This document shows positions 58,026 to 64,000 of a DNA stretch of 64,000 bases, in pieces. Source of the stretch: Streptomyces griseofuscus (GTDB lineage: Bacteria; Actinomycetota; Actinomycetes; Streptomycetales; Streptomycetaceae); the NCBI RefSeq assembly GCF_014673495.1, contig NZ_CP051006.1, positions 4,216,001 through 4,280,000 of the forward strand, written 5' to 3'. The notes below the pieces were generated by a model. That model saw only the letters and a program-made list of their open reading frames with translations, searched no databases and was not told the DNA's origin. The position numbers and the translations under genes were made by a program. Position 1 is the stretch's first letter. Every line of letters begins with the position of its first letter.

Positions 58026-59429
58026 TCACAGGGTGCGCAGCAGCACCGCCGGCTGTTCCACGCAGTCCGCCACATACCTCAGGAAGCCGCCCGCCGTGCC
58101 GCCGTCGCAGACCCGGTGGTCGAAGGTGAGCGAGAGCTGGACGACCTGGCGCACGGCCAGCTCGCCCTCGTGCACCCACGGCTTGGGGACGATCCGGCCG
58201 ACGCCGAGCATGGCCGCCTCGGGGTGGTTGACGATCGGTGTGGAGCCGTCGACGCCGAAGACCCCGTAGTTGTTCAACGTGAAGGTGCCGCCGGTGAGTT
58301 CGCCCGGGGTCAGGGTCCCGGCGCGGGCCGCCTCGGTGAGCCGGGCGAACTCGCCGGTCAGCGACTCCGCGTCGCGGGTGTGGGCGTCCCGGACGACCGG
58401 CACGACCAGGCCGCGCTCGGTCTGTGCCGCGAACCCGAGGTGCACATACGGGTGCTGGACGATCTCGCGGGCCTCGGTGTCGACCGAGGAGTTCAGCTCC
58501 GGGAACCGCGCGAGGGCCGCGGCGCAGATGCGGGCGAGCAGCGCGACGAGGGAGATCTTCGTGCCTCCCGCCGCGTTCATCGCGGTCCGGGCGCGCATCA
58601 GTTCCGTCGCGTCGGCGTCCACCCAGCAGGTGGCGTCCGGGATCTCCCGGCGGCTGCGGGACAGCTTGTCGGCGACGGCACCGCGGATGCCCTTGAGCGG
58701 AACACGCACCTCGCCGGGGACCGAGGCCGACGCCACGGCTTGGACGGGCAAGGCCGCGACGGGAGCGGCCGCGACGGGCGCCTCGGTCGTACGACCATCG
58801 CCCTGTCCCGCTCCGGTCCGCAGGGCGCGCTCCACGTCGGCGCGCAGGATCAGCCCGTCCGGGCCGGAGCCCGCCAGTCGCCGCAGATCCAGTCCGCCCT
58901 CGCGGGCGAGCCTGCGCACCAGCGGGGAGATCACGGGCACCGGGCCGTCGGACGGCGGGGCGGTGGCGGGCAGGCTCGAAACCGGCGCGGCGGCGGTGCC
59001 GTTCAGCCCGGGACTCGCGGCTTTGGTGCCGTTCACCGCGGCATGCGCGCCGGTGGCACCGTTTCCGCCCGCGCCACCACCGGTCAGGGCCACCGGGCGC
59101 ACCCGGCGGCGCCGGCCCGGCGCCTCGGACGTGCCGTAACCGACCAGGACATTGCCCGAACCGGCCGTGGACTTCCCGTCCGGCTCGCCGACCGCGACCG
59201 TCAGGAGCGGGGCGCCGACCGGGAGTTCGGCGCCCTCCTCGCCGTAGCGGGCGGTGACCACGCCGCCGTAGGGGCAGGGGACCTCGACCGAGGCCTTGGC
59301 CGTCTCGACCTCGACCACCGGCTGGTCGACGGCGACCACGTCACCGACCTGGACCAGCCAGCGCACGATCTCAGCCTCGGTCAGTCCCTCGCCGAGGTCG
59401 GGCAGCTTGAACTCCAGCACCTGTGCCAT
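58026..59429 (-). CDS. bkdC2: Branched-chain alpha-keto acid dehydrogenase E2 (dihydrolipoamide acyltransferase), copy 2
   Basis: A 467-aa E2. The lipoyl domain has Lys45 in ETAKASVEV. The E1/E3-binding segment is ISPLVRRLAREGGLDLRRLA with DGLILRADVERAL, and the catalytic end is SLTFDHRVCDGGTAGGFL with the HxxxD motif. Roughly 40-45 per cent similar by eye to the first E2. The ATG overlaps the E1beta stop (TGATG), giving translational coupling. It is the last gene of the leftward bkd2 operon. The chance that the two complexes differ in substrate range or timing is good but not shown by the sequence. Confidence 0.94.
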   Translation of the reverse strand: MAQVLEFKLPDLGEGLTEAEIVRWLVQVGDVVAVDQPVVEVETAKASVEVPCPYGGVVTARYGEEGAELPVGAPLLTVAVGEPDGKSTAGSGNVLVGYGTSEAPGRRRRVRPVALTGGGAGGNGATGAHAAVNGTKAASPGLNGTAAAPVSSLPATAPPSDGPVPVISPLVRRLAREGGLDLRRLAGSGPDGLILRADVERALRTGAGQGDGRTTEAPVAAAPVAALPVQAVASASVPGEVRVPLKGIRGAVADKLSRSRREIPDATCWVDADATELMRARTAMNAAGGTKISLVALLARICAAALARFPELNSSVDTEAREIVQHPYVHLGFAAQTERGLVVPVVRDAHTRDAESLTGEFARLTEAARAGTLTPGELTGGTFTLNNYGVFGVDGSTPIVNHPEAAMLGVGRIVPKPWVHEGELAVRQVVQLSLTFDHRVCDGGTAGGFLRYVADCVEQPAVLLRTL

Positions 59430-60433
59430 CAGCCCTCGGCCTCCCACTGGAGCCGGGCCACCGCGTCCAGGACGCGGTCCACGCCGGGCAGATGGTGCCG
59501 CTCCAGCATGGGCGGCGGGTAGGGGAGGTCGAACCCGGCCACGCGCAGGACGGGGGCCTCCAGGTGGTGGAAGCAGCGCTCGGTGACCCGGGCCGCGATC
59601 TCGCCGCCAGGACCGCCGAACCCGGTGGACTCGTGCACCACGACCGCGCGTCCGGTGCGCCGCACGGAGGCGCAGACCGTCTCGTCGTCGAACGGCACCA
59701 GGGAGCGCAGGTCGACCACCTCCAGGTCCCAGCCCTCGGCCCGCGCGGCCTCGGCGGCCTCCAGGCAGACGGGCACGGAGGGGCCGTAGGTGATCAGCGT
59801 GGCGCTGCGGCCGGTGCGCCGGACCACCGCTCGCCCGATCGGCTCGACCTCGGTCGGCTCCTCGGGGTTCCAGGTGTCCTTGGACCAGTAGAGCCGCTTG
59901 GGCTCCAGGAAGACGACCGGGTCGTCGGAGGCGATGGCCCGGCGCAGCAGACCATAGGCGTCGGCGACGGTCGCGGGCGTGACCACATGCAGGCCGGGGG
60001 TGGCCATGTAGTACGCCTCGGAGGAGTCGCTGTGGTGCTCGACGCCGCCGATGCCGCCCCCGTAGGGGATGCGAACGGTGATCGGCAGGGGCATCCGGCC
60101 GCGGGTGCGGTTGCGCATCCGGGAGACATGGCTGACCAGTTGCTCGAACGCTGGGTAGGCGAAGGCGTCGAACTGCATCTCCACCACCGGGCGCAGGCCG
60201 TACATGGCCATGCCGACGGCGGCGCCGAGGATGCCGGCCTCCGCGAGCGGGGTGTCGGTGCAGCGGTCCTCGCCGAACTCCTTGGCGAGCCCGTCGGTGA
60301 CGCGGAAGACACCGCCGAGGGTGCCGACGTCCTCGCCGAGCACATGCACGGTGGGGTCGGCGGCCATCGCGTCGCGCATCGCGCGGGTGAGGGCCTGGGC
60401 CATGGTGGCGGGCTTGACGGCCACGGTGGTCAT
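59429..60433 (-). CDS. bkdB2: Branched-chain alpha-keto acid dehydrogenase E1 beta subunit, copy 2
   Basis: A 334-aa beta subunit. VHVLGEDVGTLGGVFRVTDG carries the conserved Glu, IPYGGGIGGVEHHSDSSEA matches the family, and the C-terminal transketolase domain is TGRAVVVHESTGFGGPGGEI. The ATG overlaps the E1alpha stop by four bases (ATGA), so the whole operon is translationally coupled: E1alpha, E1beta, E2. The second operon is more tightly packed than the first. Confidence 0.95.
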   Translation of the reverse strand: MTTVAVKPATMAQALTRAMRDAMAADPTVHVLGEDVGTLGGVFRVTDGLAKEFGEDRCTDTPLAEAGILGAAVGMAMYGLRPVVEMQFDAFAYPAFEQLVSHVSRMRNRTRGRMPLPITVRIPYGGGIGGVEHHSDSSEAYYMATPGLHVVTPATVADAYGLLRRAIASDDPVVFLEPKRLYWSKDTWNPEEPTEVEPIGRAVVRRTGRSATLITYGPSVPVCLEAAEAARAEGWDLEVVDLRSLVPFDDETVCASVRRTGRAVVVHESTGFGGPGGEIAARVTERCFHHLEAPVLRVAGFDLPYPPPMLERHHLPGVDRVLDAVARLQWEAEG

Positions 60434-61584
60434 CGGCGGTCGCCTTCCTGCGGGTCGGAGCCGTCCTGCTCGGCCGCCAGCTCGGCCCGCAACAGGTTCC
60501 GCTGTTCGCGCAGTTGGGCGGTGGTCTCGGCGTAGACGTGGTCGAAGAGTTCCATCGGGTCGAGCTCGGGGTCCTGGTTCATGCGTGCGCGCAGGTCGGC
60601 GGCCATCGCCTCGGCGTCCTCCCGTACGGCCTCCAGGCCGGCCGCGTCGATCAGGCCGCGCTCGGTCAGCTCCGTCTCCAGCAGGCGCACCGGGTCGTGT
60701 GCGCGCCAGGCCTCGACCTCGGCGTCGCCCCGGTAGCGGGTGGCGTCGTCGGCGTTGGTGTGGGCGTCGATGCGGTAGGTGACCGCCTCGATCAGTGTCG
60801 GTCCGCCGCCCGCGCGGGCGTGCCGTACGGCGTCGGAGAGCACCTCGTGCATCGCGGCCGCGTCATTGCCGTCGACCAGCCGGCCCGGCATGCCGTAGCC
60901 GACGGCCTTGTGGGCCAGGGAGGGCGCGGCGGTCTGCTTGGCGAGCGGGACGGAGATGGCGAAGCCGTTGTTCTGCACCAGGAAGACGACGGGCGCCTGC
61001 CAGACCGCGGCGAAGTTCAGCGCCTCGTGGAAGTCCCCCTCGCTGGTGCCGCCGTCGCCGATCATGGCGAGCGCGACCACGTCGTCGCCCTTGAGACGGG
61101 CGGCGTGGGCAAGGCCCACGGCGTGCGGCAGCTGGGTGGCCAGCGGGGTGGAGAGGGGGGCGACCCGGTGCGCGTACGGGTCGTAGCCGGTGTGCCAGTC
61201 GCCGCGCAGCAGGGTGAGGGCCTCGACCGGGTCCACTCCGCGGGCGACGACGGCCAGGGTGTCGCGGTAGCTGGGGAAGAGCCAGTCGCGCTCTTCGAGG
61301 GCCAGGGCGGCGGCGACCTCGCAGGCCTCCTGGCCGGTGCTGGAGGGGTAGACGGCGAGGCGGCCCTGCTTGGTGAGCGCGGTGGCCTGCGTGTTGTAGC
61401 GGCGGCCGCGCACCAGCTGGGCATGGAGCCTGCGGAGCAGATCGGGATCGGCCTTGGCGACCGCCTCGGTGCCGAGGACGCGATACGGCTCGGCGTCGGG
61501 CAGCAGCGGCGCGGGGTCCATACGGGGCTGCCAGGCGGGCGGCGGCGATGGCCGGTACGCGCCCCGCTGCTCCAGAACCGTCAT
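60430..61584 (-). CDS. bkdA2: Branched-chain alpha-keto acid dehydrogenase E1 alpha subunit, copy 2
   Basis: A 384-aa ThDP-binding subunit. The motif GDGGTSEGDFHEALNFA...VQNN is complete, and RLVDGNDAAAMHEVL follows. Compared with the first E1alpha it lacks the long Lys/Ala/Thr-rich N-terminal extension and starts MTVLEQRGAYRPSPPPAW. The upstream gap with the divergent bkdR is 175 bp and contains a perfect 11-bp inverted repeat (61688-61719). BkdR, an Lrp-type protein, probably regulates this operon. Confidence 0.94.
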   Translation of the reverse strand: MTVLEQRGAYRPSPPPAWQPRMDPAPLLPDAEPYRVLGTEAVAKADPDLLRRLHAQLVRGRRYNTQATALTKQGRLAVYPSSTGQEACEVAAALALEERDWLFPSYRDTLAVVARGVDPVEALTLLRGDWHTGYDPYAHRVAPLSTPLATQLPHAVGLAHAARLKGDDVVALAMIGDGGTSEGDFHEALNFAAVWQAPVVFLVQNNGFAISVPLAKQTAAPSLAHKAVGYGMPGRLVDGNDAAAMHEVLSDAVRHARAGGGPTLIEAVTYRIDAHTNADDATRYRGDAEVEAWRAHDPVRLLETELTERGLIDAAGLEAVREDAEAMAADLRARMNQDPELDPMELFDHVYAETTAQLREQRNLLRAELAAEQDGSDPQEGDRR

Positions 61585-61687
61585 GACGGCACCTCCTCGT
61601 GGGAGCGGCTACGGGAGACGTGTCGGCTGTGACCCGTCTCACCTACCGATTGTTCGGTCGTCGGCACATTTTGGCTACAGGCACCTC

Positions 61688-61719
61688 CAGGCTGTGGACA
61701 AACGGTTCTCCACAGCCTG
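61688..61719. promoter_or_regulatory. Perfect 11-bp inverted repeat with DnaA-box core between bkdA2 and bkdR
   Basis: CAGGCTGTGGA and TCCACAGCCTG flank a 10-base spacer. TGTGGACAA (61693-61701) is the reverse complement of the Streptomyces DnaA box TTGTCCACA. The opposite arm gives TTCTCCACA, one base off. The repeat is 40 bases upstream of the bkdR start and about 104 from bkdA2, so it could be the BkdR operator, a DnaA site, or both. Confidence 0.6.
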
Positions 61720-61759
61720 CAATGAACGCAGGACGTCCACGGCGATGAAGCGGGGGGAC

Positions 61760-62257
61760 ATGGCACCTGAACAAATGGCCGAGACAGCGCAGGACGCGCT
61801 GCCGCCGCCGGCGCGACCGCTGGACGCCATCGATCAGGACATCCTGCGCATCCTCCAGGCGGACGGCCGCGCCTCGATACGGTCGGTCGCCGAACGCGTC
61901 CATGTCTCGCGGGCCAACGCCTACGCGCGTATCAACCGGCTGGTCGAGGACGGGGTGATCCGGGGCTTCGGCGCCCGCGTGGACCATGAACGGGCCGGGC
62001 ACAGCACCTCGGCGTACATCACGCTGAAAATCGTCCAGAACACCTGGCGCACGGTCCGCGAGCAGCTGCGCCAGCTGCCCGGGGCCTCGCACATCGCGCT
62101 GGTGGGCGGTGACTTCGACGTCCTGCTGCTGGTGCACACGCCCGACAACCGGGCACTGCGCGAGCTGGTGCTCACCCGCCTCCAGGCGATCCCGGAGGTG
62201 CTGAGCACCCGCACGCTGCTGGTGTTCGAGGAGGAGGACCTGGAACCGGACGCCTAG
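61760..62257 (+). CDS. bkdR: Lrp/AsnC-family regulator BkdR
   Basis: A 165-aa regulator. The N-terminal helix-turn-helix (LDAIDQDILRILQADGRASI, RVHVSRANAYARINRLVEDG) is followed by the RAM/AsnC ligand-binding sandwich (AYITLKIVQNTWRTVREQLR, ALVGGDFDVLLLVHTPDNR). It is divergent from the bkd2 operon, and in S. coelicolor the related AsnC-like gene was reported to control it, so the name is used with some reservation. Of three in-frame ATGs I chose 61760 with GGGGGGA just upstream. Its TAG stop is the target of the IS element: the 4-bp CTAG at 62254-62257 is duplicated at 63145-63148. Confidence 0.88.
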   Translation: MAPEQMAETAQDALPPPARPLDAIDQDILRILQADGRASIRSVAERVHVSRANAYARINRLVEDGVIRGFGARVDHERAGHSTSAYITLKIVQNTWRTVREQLRQLPGASHIALVGGDFDVLLLVHTPDNRALRELVLTRLQAIPEVLSTRTLLVFEEEDLEPDA

Positions 62258-62298
62258 GCAGTGTCTTCAAATGATCTTGCCTGGTGGATCATGGTGGC

Positions 62299-62682
62299 GT
62301 GATACGTCGTCATGAACTGTCTGATGCCGAGTGGGAGTTCGTCCGGCCGTTGCTGCCCGAGTCGTTGCGGGGGCGGAAGCGGCTGGACGACCGCAGGGTC
62401 CTGAACGGGATCGTGTGGAAGTTCCGCACCGGTGTCGCCTGGCGGGATGTGCCCGAGCGTTACGGGCCGTGGGCCACGCTCCATACCCGTTTCCACAGGT
62501 GGGCGGTTGACGGAACGTTCGACCGGATGCTCCGAGCCGCCCAGGCGAAAGCCGATGCGGCTGGTGACGTCGAGTGGCTCGTCTCGGTCGACTCGACCGT
62601 CGTCCGTGCCCACCAGCACGCGGCCGGGGCTCGAAAAGGGGGCTCCGGAACCCAGCTCTCGGCCGGTCCAGAGGCGGTCTGA
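62299..62682 (+). CDS. IS5-family transposase, first reading frame
   Basis: A 127-aa frame encoding the N-terminal part of the transposase: HELSDAEWEFVRPLLP, KFRTGVAWRDVPERYGPW (a DUF4096-like helix-turn-helix) and SVDSTVVRAHQHAAGARKG, which holds the first catalytic Asp. Past the slippery AAAAGGGGG (62634-62642) this frame continues only to a stop at 62682 with no family resemblance, so the full enzyme probably arises by -1 frameshifting into the second frame. The GTG at 62299 is the better start; a GTG at 62284 is open too. Confidence 0.85.
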   Translation: MIRRHELSDAEWEFVRPLLPESLRGRKRLDDRRVLNGIVWKFRTGVAWRDVPERYGPWATLHTRFHRWAVDGTFDRMLRAAQAKADAAGDVEWLVSVDSTVVRAHQHAAGARKGGSGTQLSAGPEAV

Positions 62683-63131
62683 CCAGCAAGATTCACCTCG
62701 CCTGTGACGGCCTGGGCCGTCCCCTCGCCTTCGTGGTGACGGGCGGCAACACCAACGACTGCACCCGGTTCACCGCCGTGATGGAAGCGATCAGGGTGCC
62801 CCGGATCGGGCCGGGACGGCCCCGCGTCCGGCCCGATCACGTCCTGGGCGACAAGGGCTACAGCTCGAAGGCGATCCGCACCTGGCTCCGCCGCCGCGGC
62901 ATCCCGCACACGATTCCCGAACGGGCCGACCAGATCCGCAACCGAGCCCGGCGGGGCAGCCGGGGAGGCCGCCCGCCGGCCTTCGACCGCGAGGCATACA
63001 AACACCGCAACGTCGTGGAACGGTGCTTCAACCGTTTGAAGCAGTGGCGCGGGATCGCCACCAGGTACGACAAGACCACTGAGTCTTACGAAGCAGCCGT
63101 CACCCTCGCCTCACTCCTGATGTGGGCGTGA
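62574..63131 (+). CDS. IS5-family transposase, second reading frame
   Basis: The frame that carries the C-terminal catalytic part: SRGGLTSKIHLACDGLGRP, VLGDKGYSSKAIRTWLRRRGI with the second Asp, and RNVVERCFNRLKQWRGIATR with the catalytic Glu. It overlaps the first frame by 109 bases and is in the -1 phase. The part before about 62634 lies under the first frame and is not expected to be read on its own; translation probably enters at the A4G5 run. Combined length is about 280 residues, normal for this group. Confidence 0.85.
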   Translation: MARLGRLDRRPCPPARGRGSKRGLRNPALGRSRGGLTSKIHLACDGLGRPLAFVVTGGNTNDCTRFTAVMEAIRVPRIGPGRPRVRPDHVLGDKGYSSKAIRTWLRRRGIPHTIPERADQIRNRARRGSRGGRPPAFDREAYKHRNVVERCFNRLKQWRGIATRYDKTTESYEAAVTLASLLMWA

Positions 63132-63144
63132 CATTTGACAGAAC

Positions 63145-63735
63145 CTAGGCGGCCCGGCGCAGTCCGGAGAAGACCAGCTGGGCGACCGCGTCGGCCACCT
63201 CGCGGCCCGAGGCGCCGCGGGCCTCCGGCCGGTACCACTCCACGATGGAGTTGATCATGCCGAAGACCAGCCGGGTGGCCAGCCGCACCTCCACGTCGGG
63301 GCGTACGTCCCCGTCGGCGGCGGCCGCCTTGAGCAGCTCGGCGACCCGGTGGTCGAAGTCGCGGCGCCGCTCCAGCGCCCAGCGCTCGGTGGCGGTGTTC
63401 CCGCGCACCCGCAGCAGCAGGGTCACATACGGCAGCTCGGATATGAGCACCTCGACCATGCGGCGCACGACGTGCTCCAGGCGCTCCACCGCCTGCCCCT
63501 CGCGCGCCGCCGGCTCCTCCAGGATGGCGAAAAGGCCGTCCAGGGCGCGGCTGACGGCCCGCTTCAGCAGCTCCTCCTTGCCGCTGACATGGTGGTAGAT
63601 CGACGACTTGGAGATGCCTGCCGCCTTGGACAGGTGCTCCATGGAGGTGCCGTCGTAGCCGCGCTGGTTGAAGACCTGGACGGCGACGGAGAGCAGTGTC
63701 TCGGGGGTGTACGTGTCGCGCCGGGGCGTGGTCAT
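63145..63735 (-). CDS. TetR-family regulator
   Basis: A 196-aa regulator. The N-terminal TetR helix-turn-helix is at about 15-60 (SVAVQVFNQRGYDGTSMEHL, AAGISKSSIYHHVSGKEELL) with a helical ligand domain behind. Its ATG overlaps the stop of the upstream 3-hydroxyacyl-CoA dehydrogenase gene by four bases, so it is co-transcribed and may sense an acyl-CoA or phenylacetyl-CoA-type ligand. The stop codon TAG (bases 63147-63145 on the minus strand) is part of the CTAG target of the IS element. Confidence 0.9.
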   Translation of the reverse strand: MTTPRRDTYTPETLLSVAVQVFNQRGYDGTSMEHLSKAAGISKSSIYHHVSGKEELLKRAVSRALDGLFAILEEPAAREGQAVERLEHVVRRMVEVLISELPYVTLLLRVRGNTATERWALERRRDFDHRVAELLKAAAADGDVRPDVEVRLATRLVFGMINSIVEWYRPEARGASGREVADAVAQLVFSGLRRAA

Positions 63736-64000
63736 GAGGTGCCCTCCCGCTTGTCGTCGGCGTAGGCGTGGCGGTAGAGCGCGAGGGAGGGCGCGTAGCG
63801 TCCGGAGGGGTCGCGTTCGTGCATCGCGTCCAGGACGTCGTAGGCGAACTCGTCACCCAGCCTGCGGTCCCACGCGAAGGGGCCGAGCGGGTAGTTGACG
63901 CCGAGGCGCATCGCGGTGTCGACGTCCTCCTCGGTGGCGACGCCCTTGGCGACCGCGTCATGGGCGAGGTCGATGATCCGGGCCACCGTACGCGCCACGA
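63732..64000 (-). CDS. 3-hydroxyacyl-CoA dehydrogenase, C-terminal fragment (runs off the window)
   Basis: Only the last 89 or so codons are in the window; the gene continues past 64000. The visible part is the C-terminal 3HCDH domain: RIIDLAHDAVAKGVATEEDV, DTAMRLGVNYPLGPFAW. These enzymes oxidise 3-hydroxyacyl-CoA in beta-oxidation or phenylacetate breakdown (PaaH type). It overlaps the downstream TetR regulator by four bases, forming an operon. It is not a truncated gene; the cut is the window edge. Confidence 0.85.
   Translation of the reverse strand, partial: VARTVARIIDLAHDAVAKGVATEEDVDTAMRLGVNYPLGPFAWDRRLGDEFAYDVLDAMHERDPSGRYAPSLALYRHAYADDKREGTS

Larger units (their letters stand above)
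62258..63144 (+). mobile_element. IS5-family insertion sequence, 887 bp, with CTAG target duplication
   Basis: A compact element bounded by CTAG direct repeats (62254-62257 and 63145-63148), which are the likely 4-bp target duplication. The left end reads GCAGTGTCTTCAAATG and the right end, reversed, GTTCTGTCAAATG; they share TGTC and AAATG with a 3-base offset, so they are imperfect terminal inverted repeats. Inside are two overlapping transposase frames. It looks intact, since both frames are open and the DDE residues are present. Insertion is exactly at the shared stop-codon region of bkdR and the convergent tetR gene. Confidence 0.85.

Overview
The window is a gene-dense, roughly 70 per cent GC stretch of chromosome from a Streptomyces (or a very close actinomycete). 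The evidence is the GC-biased third codon positions, frequent GTG/TTG starts, GGAGG-type ribosome sites, several probably leaderless starts, a mycothiol-type enzyme, a bacterial proteasome activator, PAS/GAF/SpoIIE phosphatases, and two branched-chain alpha-keto acid dehydrogenase (Bkd) operons. The order metG - aspS - acyl-CoA dehydrogenase - M18 aminopeptidase - secreted D-Ala-D-Ala carboxypeptidase - bkd1 - Ser/Thr kinases - bkd2 - bkdR resembles, from memory, the conserved core region left of oriC in S. coelicolor. A perfect 14-bp parS site and an imperfect one support a location in the origin half of the chromosome. I see no rRNA, tRNA, CRISPR array or antibiotic cluster.

Layout. 1-8.9 kb: a GH13 glucosidase, a nucleoside hydrolase, a lipoprotein, an XRE-TPR regulator divergent from a tiny secreted peptide, an M20 amidohydrolase and a secreted beta-propeller protein. 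8.9-17.8 kb: a conserved unknown, a membrane SpoIIE-type phosphatase, two membrane proteins, a MocR regulator divergent from an alpha/beta hydrolase with a direct-repeat operator between them, and a von Willebrand A protein with a long Glu/Ala-rich repeat. 17.8-22.1 kb: metG and aspS, with a lone AbiEii-type nucleotidyltransferase between them. 22.2-41.6 kb: a PAS-GAF-SpoIIE-HATPase phosphatase, an AI-2E transporter, a pirin, an SseB-like protein, acyl-CoA dehydrogenase, aminopeptidase, an NHL-thioredoxin protein, a nitrilase-family enzyme, a mycothiol-dependent enzyme, a methyltransferase, an MFS/GntR pair, a carboxypeptidase, a GntR(YtrA)/DUF1648 pair and a secreted protein.

42-64 kb: a secreted protein, bkd operon 1 (E1alpha-E1beta-E2), a divergent phosphotransferase carrying the only TTA codon I found in the window, two divergent Ser/Thr kinases, the proteasome activator, a quinone oxidoreductase, a K+ channel overlapping moeA exactly at parS, mobA, bkd operon 2, the Lrp-type regulator bkdR, and a 0.9-kb IS5-family element. 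The element sits on the CTAG that ends both bkdR and the convergent tetR. The window ends inside a 3-hydroxyacyl-CoA dehydrogenase.

Functionally the region mixes translation, branched-chain and fatty acyl-CoA catabolism (bkd1, bkd2, acyl-CoA dehydrogenase, 3-hydroxyacyl-CoA dehydrogenase), molybdenum cofactor synthesis and signalling. The best candidates for something new are the XRE-TPR regulator with its divergent secreted peptide (about 5.2 kb), the nucleotidyltransferase between two aminoacyl-tRNA synthetases, and the site-specific IS insertion at overlapping stop codons. Names and domain calls come from reading the translations; no database search was run.
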